Positions 18,072 through 26,021 are shown, counted from the stretch's first letter. The stretch: DNA of 64,000 nt from an uncultured Paraprevotella sp. (GCA_944319925.1 CALUFQ010000008.1:1-64000), one strand, 5' to 3'. Numbers and translations: made by a program. Notes: generated by a model from the sequence alone, not told the origin.

Positions 18072-18428
18072 TCATTTCTCTTGCTCCGCGTTGTAGAGCG
18101 CGATGTCGCCGCGCTCCCCCGTGCGGATGCGGATGGAGTCGTCCACGGGAATCACAAAAATGCGTCCGTCGCCGATTTCGCCCGTCCGCGCGGCCTGCAT
18201 CACGGCCTGGATGGTTTTCTCCACGTTCTTGTCGCGCACCACGATGGAGAGCATGACGCGCTCAATGGAACTTGTGTCGTAGGCCACGCCGCGGTATATC
18301 CGCGCCTCGCGCATCTTGCCCACGCCCCGCACCTCGTAGTACGAGAACCACTCGATGTCCGCCGCCAGCAAAGCTTCCTTCACGTCCTCGAACCGCGTCC
18401 GGCGGATTACTGCTTCAATCTTTTTCAT
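18072..18428 (-). CDS. glnK: PII nitrogen regulatory protein (GlnK/GlnB type)
   Basis: 118 residues. T-loop sequence IYRGVAYDTSSIERV places a Tyr at position 50, aligning with the modifiable Tyr51 of enteric PII. C-terminal GEIGDGRIFVIPVDDSIRIRTGERG carries the ATP/2-oxoglutarate signature. Next to amtB as in most GlnK loci, so it probably gates AmtB in response to 2-oxoglutarate and ADP/ATP. Confidence 0.93.
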   Translation of the reverse strand: MKKIEAVIRRTRFEDVKEALLAADIEWFSYYEVRGVGKMREARIYRGVAYDTSSIERVMLSIVVRDKNVEKTIQAVMQAARTGEIGDGRIFVIPVDDSIRIRTGERGDIALYNAEQEK

Positions 18429-18443
18429 AACTATACCTCCCTT

Positions 18444-19196
18444 TTATTGTGCATTACTTACGCTAAGATTCACCCCCACGGTGAAAAAGGCATTCTCCGT
18501 GGCCGGATTCCATATCGCCTTGGCAAACAACGGCAACGAGAAACGTTCGGAAATCCGGATGGCCTTCTCTGCCTGCAGGCTCACCTCGGACACGGCAAAC
18601 CCGTTCGACCCACCATTGTAGAACGATGTTTCCCAAGGGGTTGCCCCTACCGTGGCCGCCCAGTCCAACCCGCCGAGCCGGAAAGGAGCCGACAGGCTGA
18701 CAAATGACGAATACGCCCGCTTGCCATCGGCCTTGCGCCCGTCGTTCCCGCCGATATTGGTAAACCAGTTCACGGCCAGGAAGCCGAAGTCATATCCCAC
18801 CTGCGCTTCGAACACATGCAGGGTGGAATTGCTGCCAAAGTGGAAGTAATCGCCCGAAATGTCAGCTCCCGTCTTGAAATTCGAGCCTTTGCTGAAGCTA
18901 TAGTCCGTCACCGACACGCTGAAACCTTTCACCGCATAGCCCAACGTCAGGTCGAACTCCTTGGCGTATTCGCTATCCCAGCTGGCCGAGCCCCATGCCG
19001 TGAGCGAAAGCCCCTTCCATGACACCGAAGCCGAAGGCTGGATGCTGGCATTCCCCAATTCCTGACCGCGCCATACGTAGCCGCTCACCAAGTCCGCGCC
19101 AACCGACGCTTCAACCTTGTCCTGTGCCGCCGCCCCTACGGGAAGCATGGCTGCCACCGCAAGTCCGGCGGCCATTTTCTGAAACATTGTTTTCAT
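18444..19196 (-). CDS. TorF-type putative outer-membrane porin of the nitrogen cluster
   Basis: 250 residues. Signal peptide about 1-24 (ends GAAAQ). The mature protein is a small beta-barrel with alternating strands (ADLVSGYVWRGQELGN near the start, AVNWFTNIGG, and a C-terminal strand ending NLSVSNAQ). The VSGYVWRGQ opening is the signature of the TorF/Gcw_chp family. As first gene of the porin-glnK-amtB-glnN run, 15 bp before glnK, it may supply ammonium or another nitrogen source across the outer membrane (inference). Confidence 0.8.
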   Translation of the reverse strand: MKTMFQKMAAGLAVAAMLPVGAAAQDKVEASVGADLVSGYVWRGQELGNASIQPSASVSWKGLSLTAWGSASWDSEYAKEFDLTLGYAVKGFSVSVTDYSFSKGSNFKTGADISGDYFHFGSNSTLHVFEAQVGYDFGFLAVNWFTNIGGNDGRKADGKRAYSSFVSLSAPFRLGGLDWAATVGATPWETSFYNGGSNGFAVSEVSLQAEKAIRISERFSLPLFAKAIWNPATENAFFTVGVNLSVSNAQ

Positions 19197-19307
19197 CTTT
19201 TTCCCTCTCCTTTTTTCATTAAACCTTATCTTTGCCAGGCATCGCGCGCAAATGCCTTTTTGCTATATTATATGTATTATATCACATCATTTGTCTTTTG
19301 TTTGATG

Positions 19308-19339
19308 CAAAGTTAGTACATTTTGAAATCAAGATTCAA
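19308..19339 (-). promoter_or_regulatory. Promoter of the nitrogen-assimilation cluster
   Basis: Minus strand: TTG at 19339-19337, 21-bp spacer, TAACTTTG at 19315-19308 (perfect -7). The leader to the ATG at 19196 is about 100 nt, long enough for regulation. Confidence 0.55.
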
Positions 19340-20158
19340 TTTTTAGTTACGTTTATTCAAAATAAAAAATCAAAGCTTCCTGTTTGGAATGACTGTCCTG
19401 CGGAAGTGTGGCAATTTGTAACGAAACACAAGAATATATAAACAAAATAAAACAACGGCTGCTCACGGCGAAACAAAACCGGAGATAAAAACGACCGGTT
19501 CTTCAATCAATACCTTTTACCGCCTCGGCAGGAAAAACCATTCCATATACAGGAAACCTCGCCGCCGCCGCACAAAAAGCCTCTCGGGAAAGCGGCCTGT
19601 ACGCGGAAAACCGACATACGGGCACTATTGCGGGGTACAAAAACCGGATGCCAAGGAGAGATAAACTTGCTTTTGCGCGAGAAAAAAGTATAGCCTGCGC
19701 CTTAAAACCTATAAACGGCCGTGGCGTCTGTGTAAACGCTACTGGCGATTAAAGAATCTGTGGGAGAAAAAAAGTTTTCCGGCCAAGTATGGGGGGTAGA
19801 ACGAAGCGGTTTTTCAATGGTGGCGGAAGAGATGGCGTAAGTTGTTTGAATGTAATAAGTTACGGATGGGTGGCTGAAATGGCGAAATAATTCGAAGCGG
19901 TTTTTGCTTAACATCAACCGAACATTTGCGTTACGTTTTAAGGGTGTTTTTGGCTCTTTGGGGCGGTTTTTGTAACATGGGATGTCAGGAGTGGACGGAA
20001 TGGCTTGTTTGAGGCCGCTTATTTGGCTTGTGTCGGGCTGATTCAGCGGGGATGTGTGGATTTACCGACGTGGGGTGCTTAGCGGCGTTGTGGCCGCTTT
20101 TTTTGTGCCTTGCATTGATTTTATCCAGTTCATTTTATTCCAAATAATAATTATTTGG
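19340..20158. other. Intergenic region holding the candidate left prophage end
   Basis: No supported gene between the nitrogen-cluster promoter and 20159. It is AT-rich at first, then contains CGAAGCGGTTTTT twice (19802-19814 and 19893-19905) and a weaker GGGGCGGTTTTTG copy near 19960. These sites face inverted relatives on the right side of the prophage, see the end-site entries. Confidence 0.55.
19801..19905 (+). other. Candidate left-end transposase sites
   Basis: ACGAAGCGGTTTTT at 19801-19814 and TCGAAGCGGTTTTT at 19892-19905, 91 bp apart, plus a weaker copy about 70 bp on. The core ACGAAGCG recurs inverted at the right end. Wide left spacing and tight right spacing mirror the known L and R site layout of Mu. 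Inference. Confidence 0.45.
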
Positions 20159-20166
20159 TATATTTG
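20159..20166 (+). promoter_or_regulatory. -7 element of the 77-residue gene
   Basis: TATATTTG, perfect TAnnTTTG, 20 bp before the ATG at 20186. Confidence 0.5.
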
Positions 20167-20185
20167 CACATGCAATTCATTCGAT

Positions 20186-20419
20186 ATGGCGAAGGTTATC
20201 CACGTGCATTTACTGCATAACATAGACGGAACGAGGCAAAAAGACTGGTATTTCAGTAGTATTTCGGCCGTATATACGGTTCTGACGGCGGAACAGGTGG
20301 GGGCGACGAAGAACTACCTATTACACGCCGGATTGTCCGGGAACGGCACGGTATGCACTAAAAAGGCCATTATCAAGCAGTCTGAACTTATTTCGTGCGG
20401 CGGAAAGGCCGCTGGTTAG
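20186..20419 (+). CDS. Small conserved-looking protein of unknown function
   Basis: 77 residues from the ATG at 20186; the longer frame from 20054 would include the promoter. The sequence MAKVIHVHLLHNIDG, KDWYFSSISAVYTVLT, LLHAGLSGNGTVCTKKAIIKQS ends in a CGGKAAG tail. It has a convincing promoter and is followed by a strong terminator at 20479-20501, so it is a single-gene unit. I recognise it only as a short protein type met in Bacteroidales genomes; no function known. If the candidate left end is right it belongs to the prophage. Confidence 0.7.
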   Translation: MAKVIHVHLLHNIDGTRQKDWYFSSISAVYTVLTAEQVGATKNYLLHAGLSGNGTVCTKKAIIKQSELISCGGKAAG

Positions 20420-20426
20420 TACGATA

Positions 20427-20462
20427 AAATAACGTCGTTAGAACGGCTTTCGGACGTTATTT
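20427..20462. other. 10-bp inverted repeat downstream of the small gene
   Basis: aaataacgtc (20427-20436) and gacgttattt (20453-20462) are perfect inverted repeats with a 16-nt loop, just after the stop codon; a second, GC-rich hairpin follows. Confidence 0.6.
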
Positions 20463-20478
20463 CCTTGAATGCTGACGA

Positions 20479-20501
20479 GGGGGCGAAATGCCCCCTTTTT
20501 T
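20479..20501 (+). terminator. Rho-independent terminator
   Basis: GGGGGC (20479-20484), loop gaaat, GCCCCC (20490-20495), then six T. Ends the 77-residue gene transcript. Confidence 0.85.
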
Positions 20502-20514
20502 GTGTTAATTTTGA

Positions 20515-20585
20515 TTTAGGGTTACATTTAGGGTTACGGTTTAGGGTTACAACTTTACGGAGTTTAGGGTTACATTTAGGGTTAC
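20515..20585 (+). repeat. Five copies of TTTAGGGTTAC
   Basis: Exact 11-mers start at 20515, 20527, 20540, 20563 and 20575; the 23-bp gap between copies three and four holds a decayed unit (aactttacgg). Between the terminator and the 3' end of the repressor gene, otherwise gene-free (20420-20840). Could be an iteron-like protein-binding array. Confidence 0.92.
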
Positions 20586-20840
20586 AAAACCGCTTTTTTG
20601 AGTGTACGCCCGAAATAGGAAACACGGACGGATTTGCAACGAAGTGCCGTTTTTCCGCGTTTTCGCGGAGGAAAAACGACATTTGTTTTGGGCTTATACC
20701 TTATTATATATAGGCGCAAGCGGCTGATACACGGTGTTTTCACCCTACTTCCCCATCCTTTTTGCCCCCGAAAGGGTGTGCGCGTGGCTCTGGAGGGGGT
20801 GTTGCGCGTGGTGTGTGCGCCCTGTGTGCCCCGTGCGTAG

Positions 20841-21512
20841 TCAGAAAAACTTGCTTATGCTGCCCACCACCTCAAAGACATGTGTGATGCGCGACTTGTC
20901 GAACTCCTGCTCATCGTAGTCCTGCGTGTTGATGGGAATGAAGCGCAGGTGGTTCGGGTCAGATGCCTTGCGGATGATTTTGATTGTGCGTATTGTGTCA
21001 AGGACAATGGCGTAGATTTCGCCGTACTGTATGTCTTCAATGGCACAGCGATGGAGGGCTATGATGTCTCCGTGGTTGATGCGCGGCTCCATGGAGTGCC
21101 CCGTGACATTGCACCATAAATCAGCCTTTTCGAAGCCTTTTATAATGATATTCGTGGCCGGCACGGATGCCTGAGAATTGAAGATTTCATCGAAGCCGCC
21201 CAAGAAATCCACATCGTAGTATGGTGTGCCGACATCGGGGGTAAATGACAGGGTTGGCTGGGCGGAGATTATAGGAGGGCTGGAGGGCGCGGAGGACTTG
21301 AGCATGTCGCCATTGCCTGTCAACAGCCATCCTTCTGAATATCGGGGATAATTTTCAACTATCGCTTCAATCCACTTTGCCTGTATATCGGTGCCATTGG
21401 CTATAGCTCTGGATAGCACACCTTTGCTTGCGCCAATACTACGTTCCATTGCGCCTATTGTAATACCCTCATGTTGGGCAATCTGTTGTATGCGAGGTAA
21501 TATCTTGCACAT
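20841..21512 (-). CDS. Prophage repressor, HTH plus LexA/S24-like self-cleaving domain
   Basis: 223 residues. Residues 5-65 form an XRE-like HTH (IGAMERSIGASKGVLSRAIANG); residues 95-223 an S24 peptidase-like fold with Ser140 in GHSMEPRI and Lys178 in RTIKIIRK, the Ser-Lys dyad used for RecA-stimulated self-cleavage. It faces the early genes across a short control region with two TTGAAAATTAT repeats, as the Mu c gene faces ner. It should keep the prophage silent and release it on DNA damage (family knowledge). Confidence 0.9.
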   Translation of the reverse strand: MCKILPRIQQIAQHEGITIGAMERSIGASKGVLSRAIANGTDIQAKWIEAIVENYPRYSEGWLLTGNGDMLKSSAPSSPPIISAQPTLSFTPDVGTPYYDVDFLGGFDEIFNSQASVPATNIIIKGFEKADLWCNVTGHSMEPRINHGDIIALHRCAIEDIQYGEIYAIVLDTIRTIKIIRKASDPNHLRFIPINTQDYDEQEFDKSRITHVFEVVGSISKFF

Positions 21513-21515
21513 AAA

Positions 21516-21557
21516 TTGAAAATTATTCCCGATTTATTATGCGGGGTTGAAAATTAT
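21516..21557. promoter_or_regulatory. Probable repressor operators
   Basis: TTGAAAATTAT occurs at 21516-21526 and 21547-21557, 31 bp apart (about three helix turns), between the repressor start (21512) and the early -7 element (21561). Confidence 0.5.
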
Positions 21558-21560
21558 CAC

Positions 21561-21568
21561 TATATTTG
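21561..21568 (+). promoter_or_regulatory. Early promoter -7 element
   Basis: TATATTTG, perfect consensus, directly after the second TTGAAAATTAT; repressor bound there would block it. Confidence 0.5.
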
Positions 21569-21645
21569 CACTGTGTTTAAGAACCAAACAGCGGCCAAAT
21601 ATACGAAAATGGCGCGAGATAAACGAAAATGGGAGATTAAAGAAG

Positions 21646-21912
21646 ATGAAAACGACGATGAACAGGAACGACATGTGGTCGGTGCTATTGACCGCCACGG
21701 ATGGCAGGGCGTGTCACTGGAGGTTTTGGAGATGCACACTAACGCACGTGAAAGACCTTATAAAGGGGTATGTGGAAAGTTGCCCGTATGATTGCGACTG
21801 GACAATCAGAGGAGGCGGAATGACCATACGCGGGCAATCAAGGCAGGACGATTATGGGCATGCCGTTGTCCGGCATACAAAAGACAAACAAGGCAAGAAG
21901 ATTGCCGAATAA
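21646..21912 (+). CDS. Small early phage protein, unknown
   Basis: 88 residues from the ATG at 21646 (or 84 from 21658). MNRNDMWSVLLTATDGRACHWRFWRCTLT is aromatic and basic; the later part WTIRGGGMTIRGQSRQDDYGHAVVRH looks like beta structure. A second frame from 21516 covers the first half (MARDKRKWEIKEDENDDEQ), and I cannot exclude that it is the real one. First gene after the early promoter, a place where Mu has ner. Confidence 0.5.
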   Translation: MKTTMNRNDMWSVLLTATDGRACHWRFWRCTLTHVKDLIKGYVESCPYDCDWTIRGGGMTIRGQSRQDDYGHAVVRHTKDKQGKKIAE

Positions 21913-21935
21913 CCGACGGCCCGGAAAGACGGGCA

Positions 21936-22014
21936 AGGGGCGGCACGGATTGCGTGGCCTGGAGCGGTAGCGAACGCGAAGAACAGCCGCCGGGGTTCGA
22001 CTCCCCGCGCCCCA
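21936..22014 (+). other. tRNA-like 3' half (T-arm plus acceptor)
   Basis: CGGGG-TTCGACT-CCCCG (21991-22007) is a perfect T-arm with canonical TTCRANY loop, followed immediately by CGCCCC (22008-22013), which pairs with GGGGCG at 21937-21942. The 48 nt between do not fold into proper D and anticodon arms (only CACG/CGTG), so it is not a functional tRNA. Could be a remnant, a mimic, or chance. Confidence 0.4.
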
Positions 22015-22043
22015 CGAAGTTTAACGATTAAAAACAAAGAATT

Positions 22044-22553
22044 ATGAACGACTACGAATTGACCATCAAAGCGAAAACCCTGAAAGGGATTCTCGGAGAA
22101 CCCTTCTACAGAAGACTGGCGGCAGGCACCCTTCGGTTCGGAGCCCCGAAGGACGAAAACGGCGAACGCCCGGTATTTGTCAGCAGCATTCCCTTGGCCG
22201 GCTTGAGCCGGGAGGCACGGGCGGCTATCCTTTTCCGCTCGGAGAAAAAGGTTCTGCCCGTAATATGCGTGAAGAACAAGAAATGCCCCCAGGCTCGTCG
22301 TAAAGGGAAGACAGGGCCTGCACTATCTGAACTAACGGAGGTAATTGCCGGAATTCGTCAACTACTAAACCGGCTTGAACGTCAAGTGCCTGAAAATCGA
22401 TGCCACGCATCTCACTTTCCTCATCAGGGTGATACCAATGGGTATTTCGCCTGCATTCAAAGCCAAGCGGCAACAAGACATCTACAATCTTCTGCGCAAT
22501 CCCATTGCAGATGCTGTCGGTCGTTTTGCCTTCTGGGCGATGAGGGTCTATAA
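22044..22553 (+). CDS. Phage protein of unknown function (C-terminal half doubtful)
   Basis: 169 residues as read. The first 85 (MNDYELTIKAKTLKGILGEP ... EKKVLPVICVK) have normal composition and codon use for this phage. From about 22290 on, the encoded sequence becomes Cys/His/Gln-rich and unlike the first half, while the opposite strand carries a good-looking frame (22225-22563). So the true 3' end may be earlier or the two genes overlap tail to tail. No domain recognised. Confidence 0.5.
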   Translation: MNDYELTIKAKTLKGILGEPFYRRLAAGTLRFGAPKDENGERPVFVSSIPLAGLSREARAAILFRSEKKVLPVICVKNKKCPQARRKGKTGPALSELTEVIAGIRQLLNRLERQVPENRCHASHFPHQGDTNGYFACIQSQAATRHLQSSAQSHCRCCRSFCLLGDEGL

Positions 22554-22563
22554 TGATTGACAT
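22225..22563 (-). CDS. Possible leftward small phage gene overlapping 22044-22553
   Basis: 112 residues from MSIIIDPHRPEGKT. The segment ICNGIAQKIVDVLLPLGFEC and RRNTHWYHPDEESEMRGIDF looks protein-like with good hydrophobic spacing, better than the plus frame here. No family recognised and no clear promoter. Reported as an alternative reading. Confidence 0.42.
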   Translation of the reverse strand: MSIIIDPHRPEGKTTDSICNGIAQKIVDVLLPLGFECRRNTHWYHPDEESEMRGIDFQALDVQAGLVVDEFRQLPPLVQIVQALSSLYDEPGGISCSSRILRAEPFSPSGKG

Positions 22564-22583
22564 TTCCAGTAGAAACATAGCCA

Positions 22584-22591
22584 TATATTTG
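22584..22591 (+). promoter_or_regulatory. -7 element before the 90-residue gene
   Basis: TATATTTG, perfect TAnnTTTG, 31 bp before the ATG at 22623. Confidence 0.45.
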
Positions 22592-22622
22592 GGCGGTAAA
22601 GATAAACAAAAACATTGGAACT

Positions 22623-22895
22623 ATGGCAAAGACAACGAAAAGGAAAAAGCAGGAGGCGCAGTTCAAGAACAAGCTGCGCACGATGGTCGGCTGCGTGACG
22701 CACATGCAGGTGGTGGCCGACCAGGCAATGGAGATGGCAGGCCGATTCATGACGGCGGAAGAGGAAGACAGGAGCGACGCCTGTCGGGTGATAGAGAACC
22801 TGTCGTGCGCATGCGAGGAGGCCCTGCAGGTGCTCTACGAGGAGTTGCAGAGAGGCACGAGGCTCCACGAGATACTCGGCGAGGAAAATATGTAA
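22623..22895 (+). CDS. Small helical phage protein, unknown
   Basis: 90 residues. Basic N-terminus (MAKTTKRKKQEAQFKNKLRT) followed by an alpha-helical, acidic body (AMEMAGRFMTAEEEDRSDACRVIENL). Own promoter; flanked by two leftward frames. Function unknown. Confidence 0.65.
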   Translation: MAKTTKRKKQEAQFKNKLRTMVGCVTHMQVVADQAMEMAGRFMTAEEEDRSDACRVIENLSCACEEALQVLYEELQRGTRLHEILGEENM

Positions 22896-22927
22896 AACCT
22901 AATTCGTCTATATTATGCACCAAACAA

Positions 22928-23428
22928 TCAATGAACATCATCTCCATTGTCTGATATGTCTTGAAGACTTGAGGCCGTCACGCAAAGAGTTGTTTTTTTC
23001 CCGCTATGGACTTCCACATACGGATAGGACAGCGGACGACAGAACTCATCCGGGAACTTGTCCTCCTGCAGGTATTTCTGAAGCTGGCTCTGTACCTCAA
23101 ACGGGTCTCCCGACAGAATGGTGTCGTAACCTTGGAACAGGCCGTCAATTATCGCGCGAAACTCCTTCACAGAAGAAAGGGACTGGGCTGAAGAACGGAA
23201 ACGGACAATGTCACAAACCAAATCCTGACAAGGCGTATGCAGCTTATCGCGAATATCATCAAGCAGCGAGGACTCGACCTCTATCGCATAGTCAATTCTG
23301 CGCAGCATTGCAGCGGCTGCCAGTGTATCATGGACAAAACGGCGATAGGCTTCCGCCTTTTCTTTATTCAAATACGTGATGGTATAATTCAGCCTCCATC
23401 TTTTAGGAGCTTTTTTAGCCATATTCAT
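22928..23428 (-). CDS. Leftward accessory gene (moron-like), unknown function
   Basis: 166 residues, starts MNMAKKAPKRWRLNYTITYL. Mostly alpha-helical with many charged residues (KEKAEAYRRFVHDTLAAAAML, RDKLHTPCQDLVCDIVRF). Lower GC than the neighbouring early genes and on the opposite strand, which suggests an independently acquired lysogenic gene, perhaps expressed from the prophage. A TATATTTA near 23466 on the minus strand is a possible -7 element. No domain recognised. Confidence 0.75.
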   Translation of the reverse strand: MNMAKKAPKRWRLNYTITYLNKEKAEAYRRFVHDTLAAAAMLRRIDYAIEVESSLLDDIRDKLHTPCQDLVCDIVRFRSSAQSLSSVKEFRAIIDGLFQGYDTILSGDPFEVQSQLQKYLQEDKFPDEFCRPLSYPYVEVHSGKKTTLCVTASSLQDISDNGDDVH

Positions 23429-23493
23429 AACAATGATTTTTAAATAACCGTATAAACGGCTGTAAATATAGCAAATAATTAAAAGGCAAACAA

Positions 23494-23871
23494 ATGAGCA
23501 AGCAGATATTGACAGACAGAGAGACGAAGCACTTCCTGATGAAGGCTTTCGGCTGCACGCAGCAGGCCGTGTGGCTTGCGCTGACCTTCAAGCGCGACAG
23601 CGAGACGGCGCGGCGCATCCGGACGCTGGCCCTGAAGCGGGGCGGCAAGCTGACGGAGGGCTACGTGCCAGAGTGCGAGACCACGCACGACGAGACAGGG
23701 AAGAAGATGGAACAGGCGTTCGGGCCGAGGGTGAAGATGGTGTACGACCGCGAGAGGGACGAGACCAAGGTGTTTGTGGACGGGGAGTGCAAGGAGAGCC
23801 ACACGGGGCTGGGCGTGCCGGAGTTCATGCAGCTGCAGGGCGAGGTGCAGCTGATGGCCGCCGCGCTGTAA
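23494..23871 (+). CDS. Small early protein upstream of the transposase
   Basis: 125 residues. N-terminal part MSKQILTDRETKHFLMKAFGCTQQAVWLALTFKRDSETARRIRTLAL resembles a helix-turn-helix (GCTQQAVWLAL as turn and recognition helix), followed by a beta-rich C-terminus (VKMVYDRERDETKVFVDGECK). 12 bp before the transposase gene. A Ner-like or accessory DNA-binding role is a guess from position. Confidence 0.7.
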   Translation: MSKQILTDRETKHFLMKAFGCTQQAVWLALTFKRDSETARRIRTLALKRGGKLTEGYVPECETTHDETGKKMEQAFGPRVKMVYDRERDETKVFVDGECKESHTGLGVPEFMQLQGEVQLMAAAL

Positions 23872-23883
23872 AAACGAAGGGCG

Positions 23884-25989
23884 ATGGAGTACTATGGAAA
23901 GATACTGTGCATATCCCACGAAGACCTGACGTACGACGACCGGCCCGTCATTGTGAACGGGAAGGCCGACTACAGCCGGAGCCGGACGCTGAAAGGGGTG
24001 CATCCTTCAACCCTTTCCGAAGAGGAACTCGCCCCAATCATGTCAGAGGCCAACTACAAGCAACTGGCAGCAAGGAAACAAATCATCGTGGTACGTCAAG
24101 GGAAAGGACTCGGCAATTACGCATTGGTGGAGGTGGCGACGCTTCCCCTGCGCTTCCAAGAGAAAATAAGACTAAAATACGGAGACATGAAAGAGGACGT
24201 TTTGAAGAACTGGTTCGGCATCCACTTCCGCATCGACGCGAAGGCGCGGGAGTTCTACACGAAGTTCCGCTTTCCGGGCGGCGACGCGCTGCCGCCGGAA
24301 CACATCCAGGAGTACACGGTGAACGCCTCGGCGATAGAGGCCGTGCTGGCGGTGATGGCCGACACGGTGCTGATGCGCAAGGCGATGAAAGGCGGCCCGG
24401 TGAACTGGGGCGAGATGGCGGGGGCCATCGGCTACTACCAGTCGGAGTTCGGGCACACGCTGCCGCTGAGCGCGAACCGCTTCAAGCGCAAGGTGGGCGA
24501 CTTCAGGACGAAAGGCTACGAAAGCCTGATCAGCGGGAAGTTCATGAACCAGAACCGGCGGAAGGCGACTTGCCGCATCGCGGACCTCGTGCGGGGGCTT
24601 GCCGCGCAGGCGGAACATCCTTACGACACGGTCGTGGCCGAGATGTACAACCAGTTCGTGGAAGGCGAGCTGGAGACGTTCGACCCGGAGACCGGGGAAG
24701 TGTTCAACCCTGCGGACTTCAGGGACAGGAAGGGGAATCCCGCGACCTTGAGCAAAAGCACCATCGCGAACATCCTCAAACAGCCCAAGACGATTGCCCT
24801 GCTGGCGAAAATACACCAGACGCAGTGGGACTTCAACAACTCCCAACGCCCCTACCACCTGCGCCACCTTCCCGGCTTCGCCTTCAGCAAGATTTCAGCG
24901 GACGACCGCGACCTGCCGCGCCCGATGCGCGACGGAAGCCACGTGCATGCCTATTACGTGAGCGACGTGGCGAGCGGCGCCGTGGTGGGCTATGCCTACA
25001 ACCGGAAGAAGGACAAGGACCTGTTCCTGGACTGCATGAGGAACATGTTCCAGACCATCGAGCGCAACGGCTGGTACATGCCGGCGCAGATAGAGGTGGA
25101 ACACCACCTGGTGAACAAGTTCACGGACGGGCTGATGCAGGCCGGGGTGGTGTTCCCGCTGATACACTGGTGCAACCCGGGCAACTCGCGGGAGAAACGA
25201 CAGGAGCATGTCAACCGGGGGAAAAAGTACGGCGTGGAGAAGCGCAGCCAGCAGAACATCGGCCGCTGGTACGCCAAGCTGGATGCCAACCGCCCGAAGG
25301 TGGAAAAGGTGTACGACGAGGAGAACAACACCTACCGCGAGCCGACCTACAGCTACGAGCGGCTTGTGGCGGACGACATAGCGTCCATCAACGAATGGAA
25401 CAGCCAGCCCCACCCGAACCAGAAGGAGTTCCCCGGCATGACCCGCTGGGACGTGCTGTGCAGGACACAGAACCCCAACCTGCGCCCGTGGGACAAGGCG
25501 GTATTGTACCGATACATCGGCGAGCATACGGAAACGTCCATACGGCAGAACGCCTACCTGACGGTGAACTACGAGCAGTACCGCCTGTCGAGTCCGGACG
25601 TGATTGAAAGGCTCGCCCCGCGCAACTACAAGGTGGATGCCTACTGGCTGCCGGACACCGACGGGAAGGTGGAGGAAGTTTACATCTACCAGAACGGGCG
25701 GCTGATAGACACCTGCAGGCGGGTGGTACGCTACAACGAGGCGACGGCTGAACAGACGGAAGCCGACCGCGAGGCCTACGCCGACCAGGCCAAGTACGTG
25801 GCCAAGTTCGACAAGATGATGAAGGACGGAAAGATTAAGCGGGTCGGCATACTGGGCAAAGAGGAAACGAAGGCGGCAACCGGCATAAAGGCCGAGGCCG
25901 TGGAAATGCAACCCCGCACGGAGGAGGACGATTATTCAGCCTATTTGGACGTGGCCCACTACGAAGCCGAAGCCGTGGCCAAAATCTAA
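23884..25989 (+). CDS. Mu-type DDE transposase (MuA/TnsB family)
   Basis: 701 residues, near the 663 of MuA. N-terminal winged-helix and HTH region (1-230), then an RNase-H-like catalytic core: first acidic residues around DDRDLPRPMRDGSHVHAYYVSD (about residues 340-360), a strand ending IEVEHHLVNKF, and a Glu in GNSREKRQEHVNRG, the position of the third catalytic residue. The C-terminal part is beta then helical. It integrates and replicates the phage by transposition. The second catalytic position appears as Glu or a nearby Asp; I did not settle it. Confidence 0.9.
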   Translation: MEYYGKILCISHEDLTYDDRPVIVNGKADYSRSRTLKGVHPSTLSEEELAPIMSEANYKQLAARKQIIVVRQGKGLGNYALVEVATLPLRFQEKIRLKYGDMKEDVLKNWFGIHFRIDAKAREFYTKFRFPGGDALPPEHIQEYTVNASAIEAVLAVMADTVLMRKAMKGGPVNWGEMAGAIGYYQSEFGHTLPLSANRFKRKVGDFRTKGYESLISGKFMNQNRRKATCRIADLVRGLAAQAEHPYDTVVAEMYNQFVEGELETFDPETGEVFNPADFRDRKGNPATLSKSTIANILKQPKTIALLAKIHQTQWDFNNSQRPYHLRHLPGFAFSKISADDRDLPRPMRDGSHVHAYYVSDVASGAVVGYAYNRKKDKDLFLDCMRNMFQTIERNGWYMPAQIEVEHHLVNKFTDGLMQAGVVFPLIHWCNPGNSREKRQEHVNRGKKYGVEKRSQQNIGRWYAKLDANRPKVEKVYDEENNTYREPTYSYERLVADDIASINEWNSQPHPNQKEFPGMTRWDVLCRTQNPNLRPWDKAVLYRYIGEHTETSIRQNAYLTVNYEQYRLSSPDVIERLAPRNYKVDAYWLPDTDGKVEEVYIYQNGRLIDTCRRVVRYNEATAEQTEADREAYADQAKYVAKFDKMMKDGKIKRVGILGKEETKAATGIKAEAVEMQPRTEEDDYSAYLDVAHYEAEAVAKI

Positions 25990-26021
25990 CGACATTGGAA
26001 CATTATTAAAACAGCATCGAA

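Noticed and set aside
20054..20185. Hydrophobic N-terminal extension of the 77-residue gene
   Set aside because: The extension contains the promoter motif TATATTTG, so translation should start at 20186.
21936..22014. Functional tRNA gene
   Set aside because: No anticodon arm or D arm can be formed between the acceptor strands.
23571..25607. 678-codon frame overlapping the transposase
   Set aside because: Shadow frame rich in Arg, Gly and Pro; the transposase frame holds all motifs.
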